This document shows, piece after piece, positions 43,346 to 51,237 of a stretch of 64,000 bases of DNA. The position numbers were made by a program, and so were the translations under genes. Numbering within the stretch: the stretch's first letter is position 1; each line of letters starts with the position of its first letter. This DNA is from Thalassolituus sp. UBA1087. GTDB taxonomy: Bacteria; Pseudomonadota; Gammaproteobacteria; Pseudomonadales; Oceanobacteraceae. Where the stretch lies: positions 26,608-90,607 of the forward strand of contig DCCG01000016.1 in assembly GCA_002314145.1 (NCBI GenBank), given 5' to 3'. The notes beneath the pieces are model-generated. The model saw only the letters and a program-made list of their open reading frames with translations, did not search any database and was not told the DNA's origin.

Positions 43346-44686
43346 TTATTTTTCCGGCGCCGGATCCGCGGTGCTGTCGGCCCTGCGCGTAATGTACTTA
43401 CGCACACTGTGTACGCCCCAGTACACAGCCCCTAATACCACCGGCATGGCAATGCCTTTAGCGAGGTCGGTATTCAGCGGCACGCCGACGGATTTCAATC
43501 CCATAAAACCGATTTCCAGCAATGACAGCACATAGTAGCCAATGGCCACCACCGATAAACCTTCAACGGTTTGCTGCAAACGCAATTGCAACTGGCTGCG
43601 GCGGTTCATGGAGGACAACAGGTGTTGATTCTGAGCCTGTATCGACAGATCCACCCGGGTACGCAACATGCTGGTGGTACGGAGAATACGCCATGATAAA
43701 TCTTCCAGCCGGTCACGTACGGAATTACAGGTTTTTATCCCGGGTGTCAGACGCCGCTCGAGGAATTCACGCAAGGATTGCATACCATCAATAGGTTCTT
43801 CCCGCAGTTGGTTCAGCCGGTCACGTACCAGATCGTGATACGCCACGGAGGCAGAAAAACGGAAATTGGTATTGGAACGGTGACGTTCGACTTCAGCGGC
43901 CAGCAGCGATAATTCCTGCAACAGCACACGTTCGTCTTTTTCTGCCCCTATGTCTGAAATACTCTGATTAAGCGTCGCCAGACTGTCTTCAATCGGCCCC
44001 AGCTCATGGCTCATTTTACGTGCCACGGGCAATGACATCAGCGACATCAGCCGGTAAGTTTCCAGCTCAAACAGGCGCTGCACCAGACGCCCGGCCTGAT
44101 AAGGGGTAAGCCCGCGGTTACAGGCCACCATGCGGCCAAAGCCATCACTGTGCAGTTTAAAAGCTGTCCATACCTGCGCTTTGCGATCCGCGATCCAGGC
44201 ACCGGATACGCGCTGCCCCTCAAACCACTGGTACAGCTTTTTCTCGTCCGGTTCTTCACCGGTCAGCACCAGATTGACCGCGACCACCAGTTCACCCGGC
44301 ATGTCGGCCAGCCAGTCTTTGGGAACAAAGGTCAGCGCATCCGCAGAAAAGGCTTCCACATCCGGACAGATAAACGTGAAATTGGCAAACTCGGTGTGGC
44401 GCTCCCAGCGCAGTTCAAAACCACCAAAATCCTGATACAGACAAGAAGAATCCGGCGACGGCTCGGGCACACTGAAGCGTTTGCAGAGATCAACGATATG
44501 GTGATAAAGATCTTCCCGGTTATTGTCCAGCAGCACAGTGAAGTGTGCCACCTGACATTCACCTTCAATCACCGGTGATGGACGGTTGTGAAGCTCTTCA
44601 TAAAGGGCTGAACGCCAGGGATGTACTTTCAGTGCCACGGCGGGCGTCGGTATATCCGGTGCGGCATCTGGCATAGCGTTTTTCAT
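43346..44686 (-). CDS. DUF3422 family membrane protein
   Basis: A 446-residue protein of the DUF3422 family: HPWRSALYEELHNRPSPVIE at the start, a soluble alpha/beta domain, a coiled region, and two C-terminal membrane helices (LSVVAIGYYVLSLLEIGFMG and MPVVLGAVYWGVHSV). The function is unknown; the tail-anchor layout implies an inner-membrane protein with a cytoplasmic head. A TTG at 44725 could extend it by 13 residues, but the ATG at 44686 is preferred. It lies 57 bases downstream of the YihY gene on the same strand. Confidence 0.86.
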   Translation of the reverse strand: MKNAMPDAAPDIPTPAVALKVHPWRSALYEELHNRPSPVIEGECQVAHFTVLLDNNREDLYHHIVDLCKRFSVPEPSPDSSCLYQDFGGFELRWERHTEFANFTFICPDVEAFSADALTFVPKDWLADMPGELVVAVNLVLTGEEPDEKKLYQWFEGQRVSGAWIADRKAQVWTAFKLHSDGFGRMVACNRGLTPYQAGRLVQRLFELETYRLMSLMSLPVARKMSHELGPIEDSLATLNQSISDIGAEKDERVLLQELSLLAAEVERHRSNTNFRFSASVAYHDLVRDRLNQLREEPIDGMQSLREFLERRLTPGIKTCNSVRDRLEDLSWRILRTTSMLRTRVDLSIQAQNQHLLSSMNRRSQLQLRLQQTVEGLSVVAIGYYVLSLLEIGFMGLKSVGVPLNTDLAKGIAMPVVLGAVYWGVHSVRKYITRRADSTADPAPEK

Positions 44687-44743
44687 AACAGCCTGTTCCA
44701 GTGAAATAAAACCGAGTTTACCCAAGCCCCGCGGACTTGAGAA

Positions 44744-45973
44744 CTATGTGTCCGCGCCCGCCGGGGCCATGAGTTCTGACACCGGCGTATCAAGATGCTG
44801 ATTCCAGTTCTGCTGCCATTGCGTCCAGGCGGTACGCTGCGACGGTTCTGGCTGCAGTTCATCAGGCACGGCCTGGGTTAATTCCTTAACCGGCAGATCT
44901 GCAATCAATTCGCCCATGGTCATAGTATGGATATCCTTCAGCCACAGCCATTGCTGATCCTGACTCAGGCTCAGCCATCCCTGCCGCTGCCCGACCGCCA
45001 GCTGGGCGTTGATTTCGTCCGGGCGTAAATCGGTAATCACCGCTGCGAGACTGCCTTCATCATTCATCTCCGCAACCTGTTGTCGCTGCCAGAGCACCGA
45101 ATACAGCCGCAGCCGCAACCATAACGGCGGTAACTTGCGCGGCTGTTGCAGACTGGAATGACTGAGACTGAAACTGAGCTCAGCGCCCAGCAGAATCAGC
45201 ATCCAGGAAATATACATCCAGGTCAGGAACAGCGGCACGGCGGCAAATGCGCCATAAATCAGCTGATAAGAAGGAAACAGGCCGACCACTTTGGCAAACA
45301 GAAATTTGCCAAGCTCGAACACCCCCCCCACCAATACACCAGCCAGCGCGGCATGGCGCCAGGGCACGTGGCAATTCGGTACCAGCATATAAAGCGCTGT
45401 AATCGCACTGCTGCTCAGCAGCCAGGGAACCATCAGCATCAGTGCCGGCACCTGCCCGAGGGAACTCCACAGAGGTAAGGAGGCGATCAGCGAGCTGGCC
45501 GCCATGGCTGCACCAAACAACAGCGGACCAAGACTGAGCACGGCCCAATAACGCAAAAATGTCTGTAACCCGGAACGTGATTTCTCCACATTCCAGATTT
45601 TATTGAACTGCATTTCGATGGTGCGCAGCAGCATAAAGGCAGTAATAAACAGAAAGACCACACCGATCCAGGTGAGCTTGCGCGCCTGCTGACTGAACTG
45701 CTTGAGGTAATCCGACACGGTATCACTGCCCTGCGGCATCAGATAACCCAACAGCTGATCATTCACCTGACCGCCCCAGCTCTGCAGCGACGGAATGGCA
45801 CTCAGGATGGCATAGATAACCGTAATCACCGGCACCAGAGCAAAGAGTGTGGTGTAAGTCAGCGCGGCCGCGTCACGCCGCCGTGCTTCACTTTCAAAGC
45901 GTTTGATCGTGTGCCAGAGAATTCTGAGTGTTCTGCGGGTACGCGACAGCGATACGTCGGAAGCCAAAGTCAT
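44744..45973 (-). CDS. YihY/BrkB family inner-membrane protein
   Basis: A 409-residue protein with six membrane helices in the first 290 residues: ARRRDAAALTYTTLFALVPVITV, FNKIWNVEKSRSG and VPNCHVPWRHAALAGVLVGG are hallmark segments. A soluble C-terminal domain of about 120 residues (PDEINAQLAVGQRQGWLS, winged-helix-like) follows. Once named RNase BN, the family is now thought to be a transporter or envelope protein. The yihY-arsC-wrbA neighbourhood is shared with Pseudomonas. Confidence 0.87.
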   Translation of the reverse strand: MTLASDVSLSRTRRTLRILWHTIKRFESEARRRDAAALTYTTLFALVPVITVIYAILSAIPSLQSWGGQVNDQLLGYLMPQGSDTVSDYLKQFSQQARKLTWIGVVFLFITAFMLLRTIEMQFNKIWNVEKSRSGLQTFLRYWAVLSLGPLLFGAAMAASSLIASLPLWSSLGQVPALMLMVPWLLSSSAITALYMLVPNCHVPWRHAALAGVLVGGVFELGKFLFAKVVGLFPSYQLIYGAFAAVPLFLTWMYISWMLILLGAELSFSLSHSSLQQPRKLPPLWLRLRLYSVLWQRQQVAEMNDEGSLAAVITDLRPDEINAQLAVGQRQGWLSLSQDQQWLWLKDIHTMTMGELIADLPVKELTQAVPDELQPEPSQRTAWTQWQQNWNQHLDTPVSELMAPAGADT

Positions 45974-45995
45974 TCCTCTGCTGGGTGAGTGATTA

Positions 45996-46010
45996 CCTGT
46001 GTTACACAGG
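45996..46010. repeat. 15-bp perfect palindrome between yihY and arsC
   Basis: CCTGTGT-T-ACACAGG lies 22 bases from the yihY start and 75 bases from the arsC start, in the divergent promoter. It looks like an operator for a dimeric regulator, unidentified. Confidence 0.5.
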
Positions 46011-46085
46011 CAGATTCATTTTCTGCATCATTTGATAGAATGCTGTCCGCATTCAGACAACCATTCGGATAACACGGACATTAGC

Positions 46086-46436
46086 ATGAGCGAAATTCAG
46101 ATTTACCACAATCCACGCTGTTCCAAATCCCGCCAGACACTTGCCCTGCTGCAGGAAAAAGGCGTCGAGCCCCGGGTGATCGAGTATCTGAAAGACACGC
46201 CCAGCGCCACAGAACTGAAAAGTGTGATCAACAAGCTGGGCATCAGCCCCCGGGAGTTGCTGCGCAGCAAAGAAGCGGAATACAAAGAAGCCGGACTGGA
46301 CGACGCCTCGCTCAGTGACGATGCCGTTATCAGGGCCATGGTGCAGTATCCAAAGCTGATTGAACGCCCGATCGTGGTGAATGGCGATCAGGCACGGATT
46401 GGCCGCCCACCGGAACAGGTTCTGGAGATCCTCTGA
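46086..46436 (+). CDS. ArsC-family (glutaredoxin-dependent) arsenate reductase-like protein
   Basis: A 116-residue thioredoxin-fold protein. The active Cys12 sits in IYHNPRCSKSRQTL, followed by NKLGISPRELLRSKE and the arginine-rich RPIVVNGDQARIGRPPEQV. Members reduce arsenate with glutaredoxin; chromosomal copies outside ars operons, as here, have less certain roles. The frame begins at 45999, but the ATG at 46086 gives the family start MSEIQIYHNPRCS. It shares one base with the wrbA start. Confidence 0.88.
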   Translation: MSEIQIYHNPRCSKSRQTLALLQEKGVEPRVIEYLKDTPSATELKSVINKLGISPRELLRSKEAEYKEAGLDDASLSDDAVIRAMVQYPKLIERPIVVNGDQARIGRPPEQVLEIL

Positions 46437-47053
46437 TGCAGCAGCCCTATATTCTGGTGCTGTATTACAGCCGTCAGGGAAAAACGGCCGCGATGGCGCG
46501 TCAGCAGGCCCGCGGCGTTGAAAAAATCAGTGGTATGGAAGCCCGGCTGAGAACCGTACCACCGGTTTCAGCCGATACCGAAGCCAGTCTGCCGGATATT
46601 CCCGAAGACGGTGCCCTGTACTGTACCGCTGACGACCTGAAACACTGCCATGGTCTGCTGCTCGGCAGCCCGGTCCGTTTTGGCAACATGGCAGCGCCGC
46701 TGAAGTACTTTCTCGACGGGACCAGCCCCATGTGGCTGACCGGCGCACTGATCAATAAGCCAGCCGGAGTCTTCACCTCAGGTTCCTCCCTGCACGGTGG
46801 CCAGGAGTCCACGCTGATGAGCATGGCACTGCCGCTGCTGCACCATGGCATGGTGTTTACCGGTATTCCTTACAGCGAAGCCGGACTGTTCAACACCCGT
46901 GCCGGTGGTACGCCTTACGGCGCCAGTCACTGGAGCGGTAACGACGGAGAGAATGCGCTCACCGAGGAAGAAATTCAGCTGTGCCAGGCGCAGGGCGAAC
47001 GCATCGCGCGTATGGCCATCGCCCTCAGCAGCATGACAGGAGAACAGCCATGA
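46436..47053 (+). CDS. wrbA: NAD(P)H:quinone oxidoreductase WrbA-type flavodoxin
   Basis: A 205-residue flavodoxin-like protein. The FMN phosphate loop is LYYSRQGKTAAMARQQARG, then LLGSPVRFGNMAAPLKYFLD, FTSGSSLHGGQESTLMSMALPLLHHGM and GGTPYGASHWSG, all WrbA marks. It carries out two-electron quinone reduction, guarding against oxidative stress. Its start overlaps the arsC stop by one base and its stop overlaps the next gene by 4. Confidence 0.91.
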   Translation: MQQPYILVLYYSRQGKTAAMARQQARGVEKISGMEARLRTVPPVSADTEASLPDIPEDGALYCTADDLKHCHGLLLGSPVRFGNMAAPLKYFLDGTSPMWLTGALINKPAGVFTSGSSLHGGQESTLMSMALPLLHHGMVFTGIPYSEAGLFNTRAGGTPYGASHWSGNDGENALTEEEIQLCQAQGERIARMAIALSSMTGEQP

Positions 47054-47454
47054 ACGCCGCTGTGCAAAGCCGGCCAACCCGCGTCGCCTATCGCATCATG
47101 GTGGCCAGCTACCTGGCTGCCTTGCTGACCTTACTGGTCTCCACCTACGCCAGTGCGCCGGAAACCATCGACTCGCCCTGGCTGTACGTTTTATCCGGTC
47201 TGGGCATCTGGCTGTTTAAAATCCTGCCCTTGTTATTGTTTGTCCCCGGACTGATCAGCCGTAAACATTCCACGTCGGCCTGGTTATCTTATATGTCGAT
47301 GCTCTATTTTGTGCTCGGCGTATTGCTGGCGTTTACCCCCGGCGCTGCTCTGTGGGGATGGCTGCTGACCATCAGTGCGTTCCTGCTGTTTCTGGCCAGT
47401 ATGCTCTATACCCGCTGGGCTAAAGCCGATGCTGCCCGCAGCCAAGGCGGCTGA
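47050..47454 (+). CDS. DUF2069 family inner-membrane protein
   Basis: A 134-residue protein with four hydrophobic helices (IMVASYLAALLTLLVSTYAS, LYVLSGLGIWLFKILPLLLF, YMSMLYFVLGVLLAF, LLTISAFLLFLASMLYTRW) in the DUF2069 arrangement. Unknown function. The frame runs from 46981, but the ATG at 47050 overlaps the wrbA stop and is preferred. Last gene of the arsC-wrbA-DUF2069 operon. Confidence 0.87.
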   Translation: MNAAVQSRPTRVAYRIMVASYLAALLTLLVSTYASAPETIDSPWLYVLSGLGIWLFKILPLLLFVPGLISRKHSTSAWLSYMSMLYFVLGVLLAFTPGAALWGWLLTISAFLLFLASMLYTRWAKADAARSQGG

Positions 47455-47474
47455 GGGCATGGCCGGACAGATAT

Positions 47475-47504
47475 AAAAAAACCGGGCTCATGCCCGGTTT
47501 TTTT
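47475..47504. terminator. Bidirectional terminator
   Basis: AACCGGGC-TCAT-GCCCGGTT with A- and T-runs on both sides. It closes the arsC operon and the convergent zinc-ribbon gene. Confidence 0.9.
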
Positions 47505-47535
47505 ATACTCCGTCAGGACACCGCCGGACGGCACG

Positions 47536-47769
47536 CTACTCGCCATCGTCCCAGTCACCGTCTGTGCTGTCGTCGGCAATTTCCGTCACAATCGGCTCAC
47601 CACAACGGGCGCACTTACCTTCAACGAACACCACGCCATTCACTTCGTATTCGGATGGTTCAACCATTCCCAGGTCGGCTTCCATACACTGGTTACACCA
47701 TGTCTGAGTGAGAAAAGCCTGTTGATCTTCTTTATCACGGGCAAAAAAGTCCCGTTCAATGCGCTCCAT
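47536..47769 (-). CDS. Small zinc-ribbon protein
   Basis: A 77-residue acidic protein with two CxxC pairs (TWCNQCMEAD and GKCARCGEP, 28 residues apart), the pattern of a single zinc ribbon. The start reads MERIERDFFARDKEDQQAF and the tail is Asp/Glu-rich. I do not know a specific function; such proteins often bind nucleic acid or a protein partner. It is divergent from the chemoreceptor gene. Confidence 0.78.
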   Translation of the reverse strand: MERIERDFFARDKEDQQAFLTQTWCNQCMEADLGMVEPSEYEVNGVVFVEGKCARCGEPIVTEIADDSTDGDWDDGE

Positions 47770-47892
47770 ACCTGCGTCACCTGTCTCTGTTCGTAAACTT
47801 TAACTGCATCGCACAACGGTGACCTGCCCGCTGCGAACGCTGCGCTATGGTCTAGCATTGTAATCATTATCGTCGGGCAATTGGACTGTTTT

Positions 47893-50361
47893 ATGAAAAT
47901 CAAACACCAGGTCATACTCACCCTTGCCGCCATCGCGGCGACAGCGGTGATTCTGACCGCTTTTGTGATCAGCCACAGCCAGAACGACAGCCATAGCCAG
48001 AGCGATAATGCCGGACAAACTATCCCGGACGATACCGTACAAACCATCACCGACAGTACCGCACAAACTGCCACCGACAGCATCAAACAGAATCTCATCA
48101 CCCGCCGCGATCTGACCCGCAGTCATGTACTGCATTACCTCCGTTTTATTGAGAAACAACTGATCAGTCTCAGTCACAGCCCGGCCATTCAGGAAAGCGC
48201 CGGCCTGATCCGCGACGCCTTTTTCGATTACCCGCTGCAGATTGGTCATATGCCTGCGGCAGACACTATTGAGGCGTTTTACCGGAGTGAATTTGATACA
48301 GAATTCCGCGCCCACAATAATGGCGATGCCGCTCCGGCGGATACTGTGCTGGCAGAACTGAGTGATAACGCCCGCTTTCTGCAGTATGACTATCTCGTCA
48401 ACAACCCCCATCCTCTGGGCGAAAAACATCAGTTAATCACCACCGGCAATGGCACCGGCTACGACGTGCTGCACCAGACTGTTCATCCATATCTGAGTCA
48501 GTTCCGGAAAACCTTTGGCTATGCCGATATTTTTCTGGTGGAACCGGATAATGGTTATGTTATTTATTCTGTATTTAAAGAACCCGACTTCGCCACCTCG
48601 CTGTTACACGGCCCATATAAACACTCAGGACTGGCCGACGCATTCCGTGCGGCACTCAAACTGGCAGACAATGACGCGGCGTTTGTCGACTTCCGCGCTT
48701 ACCTGCCCTCCTATAACAGCGCAGCTTCCTTTATATCGACTCCGGTATATTCTGCCGGTGAGCTGGAAGGTGTGCTCATTTTTCAGATGCCAGTGGATGA
48801 AATAAACAACCTGCTTAGTCATCAGTCCGGTGAGCAGTCAGCCGGTTATGACGACAGCGGGGAAACCTATCTGCTCGGCGCTGATTACCGCTTCCGCAGT
48901 CAAAGCCGTCTGCAGGCCCGCGACAGGCAAAGCTTTATTGAAAAAATAAAAGCCGCCGGCCAGCAACCGGCGATGGACAAGCTGTTAACCGGCACCCGTA
49001 GTATTGGTCTGTTAAGCTCCCGTACATCTGCGGACGAGTCCGCCCTGGAAGGCCGCTCCGGCATCGGTTACGTCCGTGATTATCTCGGTGAGGATGTCCT
49101 GGCTGCCTATTCCTACATCGACTTTCTGGGATCACGCTGGGCATTGATCAGCAAAATACAGGTCCCGCAGACTGACGCCGGTGCACGCCAGTCATTCCCC
49201 GTTAATGAGTCCGGTAGTGAGCCCGATACTGATTCCGGTTATGAGCCCGATAGCGAGCCCGGTATAAAGACATCGGCCTCCCTGATTGCCGTTGTCATTA
49301 TTATCAGCATAGCGGTGCTGGTCGCCGGCAACTGGCTCAGCCGGCGTATTACCCGCCCGCTGGCATTATTTACTGATCAGATACGCGCCATAGCTGGCAG
49401 CCGCGATCTGACAGCGAAGTTTAATGAATCCGGTCAGTCTGAATTCAGTATATTGGGACAGACACTGAATCAGCTGTTCAGCCGCTTAAACGATTTTATC
49501 GGCGAAGTGGATGGCCGCGTTCAGCACTTGCAAGACAGCGCTCACACGCTGACCAGGGTAACCTGTGAAAGCGGAAAACAATTATCCGGCCAGAATCAGG
49601 AAGTCCGGTCAGCGGCGGCCGCAACCGCTCAGGTCAGCGCATCCGTTCAGCAGGTATCGCATTACGCCGGAGCCACTGCGCAAAAAATGCACGATACCCG
49701 CGAACAGGTTCAGGAAAGCCACCGGGTTTCCGCCGACGTTCATCAGAGCATACAGACGCTGACCAGCGATATGCAGAGCGTATTGAACCACATGGAACAG
49801 CTGGCGACAGAAAGTACCGGTATCAGTGACGTCCTGAATGTGATTCAGAGTATCGCCGAACAAACCAATCTGCTGGCTCTGAATGCCGCCATTGAAGCAG
49901 CCCGTGCCGGAGAACAGGGCCGCGGGTTTGCTGTGGTTGCGGATGAGGTCCGCACCCTGGCCCGCCGCACCAGCGAGAGTACCGGTGAAATTCACCGCAA
50001 AATTGCGTCGTTACAGACCTGTGTCAGCGATGTACAGCAATCAACCCAACGCTCACAGCAGGCCACCGAACACAGTCTGCAACAGGTATCTGTGTCAGCC
50101 GCACTGATGGATAAAATCGTTACATTAACTGACGAAGCAGAAGAGATGAGCCGGAAAATATGCGAAGCCACAGAGCAGCAACGCTCAGTGACTATGACAA
50201 TCGACCATAACGTCAGTCAGGCACAGGCTGTTTCCGGCCAGGCATTATCCGGCCGTCAGGATATAGCCACCGTCAGCGACCAGCTGCAGGAAATGGCGGT
50301 GGATATCCGTCAGCAATTAGCGCAATTTCATTTCCAACAAAATGACAAGCCACCGTCATAA
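47893..50361 (+). CDS. Methyl-accepting chemotaxis protein
   Basis: An 822-residue chemoreceptor. The first helix (ILTLAAIAATAVILTAFVIS) is followed by a periplasmic dCache-like sensor to about residue 435 (FVDFRAYLPSYNSAASFIST, YVRDYLGEDVLAAYSYIDF), a second helix (SLIAVVIIISIAVLVAGNWLS), HAMP and the signalling hairpin tip EQTNLLALNAAIEAARAGEQ. Two low-complexity inserts flank the sensor. A TTG at 47881 is possible, but the ATG at 47893 is preferred despite a weak Shine-Dalgarno. No che genes are near, so this is an orphan receptor; ligand unknown. Confidence 0.93.
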   Translation: MKIKHQVILTLAAIAATAVILTAFVISHSQNDSHSQSDNAGQTIPDDTVQTITDSTAQTATDSIKQNLITRRDLTRSHVLHYLRFIEKQLISLSHSPAIQESAGLIRDAFFDYPLQIGHMPAADTIEAFYRSEFDTEFRAHNNGDAAPADTVLAELSDNARFLQYDYLVNNPHPLGEKHQLITTGNGTGYDVLHQTVHPYLSQFRKTFGYADIFLVEPDNGYVIYSVFKEPDFATSLLHGPYKHSGLADAFRAALKLADNDAAFVDFRAYLPSYNSAASFISTPVYSAGELEGVLIFQMPVDEINNLLSHQSGEQSAGYDDSGETYLLGADYRFRSQSRLQARDRQSFIEKIKAAGQQPAMDKLLTGTRSIGLLSSRTSADESALEGRSGIGYVRDYLGEDVLAAYSYIDFLGSRWALISKIQVPQTDAGARQSFPVNESGSEPDTDSGYEPDSEPGIKTSASLIAVVIIISIAVLVAGNWLSRRITRPLALFTDQIRAIAGSRDLTAKFNESGQSEFSILGQTLNQLFSRLNDFIGEVDGRVQHLQDSAHTLTRVTCESGKQLSGQNQEVRSAAAATAQVSASVQQVSHYAGATAQKMHDTREQVQESHRVSADVHQSIQTLTSDMQSVLNHMEQLATESTGISDVLNVIQSIAEQTNLLALNAAIEAARAGEQGRGFAVVADEVRTLARRTSESTGEIHRKIASLQTCVSDVQQSTQRSQQATEHSLQQVSVSAALMDKIVTLTDEAEEMSRKICEATEQQRSVTMTIDHNVSQAQAVSGQALSGRQDIATVSDQLQEMAVDIRQQLAQFHFQQNDKPPS
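49210..49257 (+). repeat. 24-bp tandem repeat inside the chemoreceptor gene
   Basis: Two imperfect copies (19 of 24 bases equal), each containing GAGCCCGATA, encode an Asp/Glu/Ser/Pro linker just before the second membrane helix. Confidence 0.6.
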
Positions 50362-50462
50362 GACACTGGCCTGGCACAGAGAAGCGGTGGCACAAATGCC
50401 CCTCGTCTAACCCGCCAGGCTTATGCATGATTCGGATATCTGAAACCGGCACAGGAATCACT

Positions 50463-51131
50463 ATGATTACACTACACCATCTGAACAATTCACGCTCTCA
50501 GCGTATTCTCTGGTTGCTGGAGGAACTGGGTGTCGAGTACGAGGTTAAGCGTTATGAACGTGATCCACGCACATCACTGGCACCAGCCAGTCTGAAAGCC
50601 GTTCACCCTCTGGGTAAAGCCCCGGTTATTACTGATGGCAATCAAACCATCGCGGAGTCGGGTCTGATCATTGAATATTTACTGAAAACTTACGATAACG
50701 GACGTTTTTTACCGGCTGAAGATAATGCTGCTTATTGGCAGTATCTCTATTGGTTGCATTATGCCGAAGGCAGCCTGATGCCTCTGTTGGTGATGACGCT
50801 GATATTCAATAAAATAAAAACAGCACCCATGCCGTTTTTTATTCGTCCTGTTGCCCGCGCCATTGCCGATAAAGCCATTAATGCTTATTCCGGTCCAAAC
50901 CTGAAAACGCATCTGGCGTATATTGAAGACCACCTGCAAAAAAACACCTGGTTCACCGGTGACACTTTATGCGGTGCCGACTTTCAGATGATTTTTCCTC
51001 TGGAAGCGGCCATGCACCGTGGCATTAACCCTGAAGACTACCCGGCGATAAAAGCTTACATCGATGCTGTCCACCGCATGCCAACCTACCAGACCGCTCT
51101 GCAGAAAGGCGGCCCTTACGACTACGCCTGA
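50463..51131 (+). CDS. Glutathione S-transferase
   Basis: A 222-residue GST. The thioredoxin-fold N-terminus has MITLHHLNNSRSQRILWLLE, with Ser in the glutathione site, PLGKAPVITDGN with the cis-proline, and AESGLIIEYL. The helical C-terminal domain ends with MPTYQTALQKGGP. The ATG at 50463 follows AGGAATCACT; the in-frame ATG at 50427 is less likely. It may detoxify electrophiles; substrate unknown. Monocistronic between the chemoreceptor and cti. Confidence 0.92.
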   Translation: MITLHHLNNSRSQRILWLLEELGVEYEVKRYERDPRTSLAPASLKAVHPLGKAPVITDGNQTIAESGLIIEYLLKTYDNGRFLPAEDNAAYWQYLYWLHYAEGSLMPLLVMTLIFNKIKTAPMPFFIRPVARAIADKAINAYSGPNLKTHLAYIEDHLQKNTWFTGDTLCGADFQMIFPLEAAMHRGINPEDYPAIKAYIDAVHRMPTYQTALQKGGPYDYA

Positions 51132-51197
51132 AGCAGGCTGACACCTTCAGCGCGCAGATCATTCATGGGGATGTTAGGGTTTCCTGCTCCCCATGGT

Positions 51198-51203
51198 TAT
51201 AAT
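51198..51203 (+). promoter_or_regulatory. -10 box of the cti promoter
   Basis: A perfect TATAAT lies 34 bases before the ATG at 51238. Transcription would begin near 51210, which rules out the earlier in-frame ATG at 51193. The -35 element is not well conserved. Confidence 0.5.
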
Positions 51204-51237
51204 CTCCGTTCATTATCAGAAAGATCCGGAAACCGAT

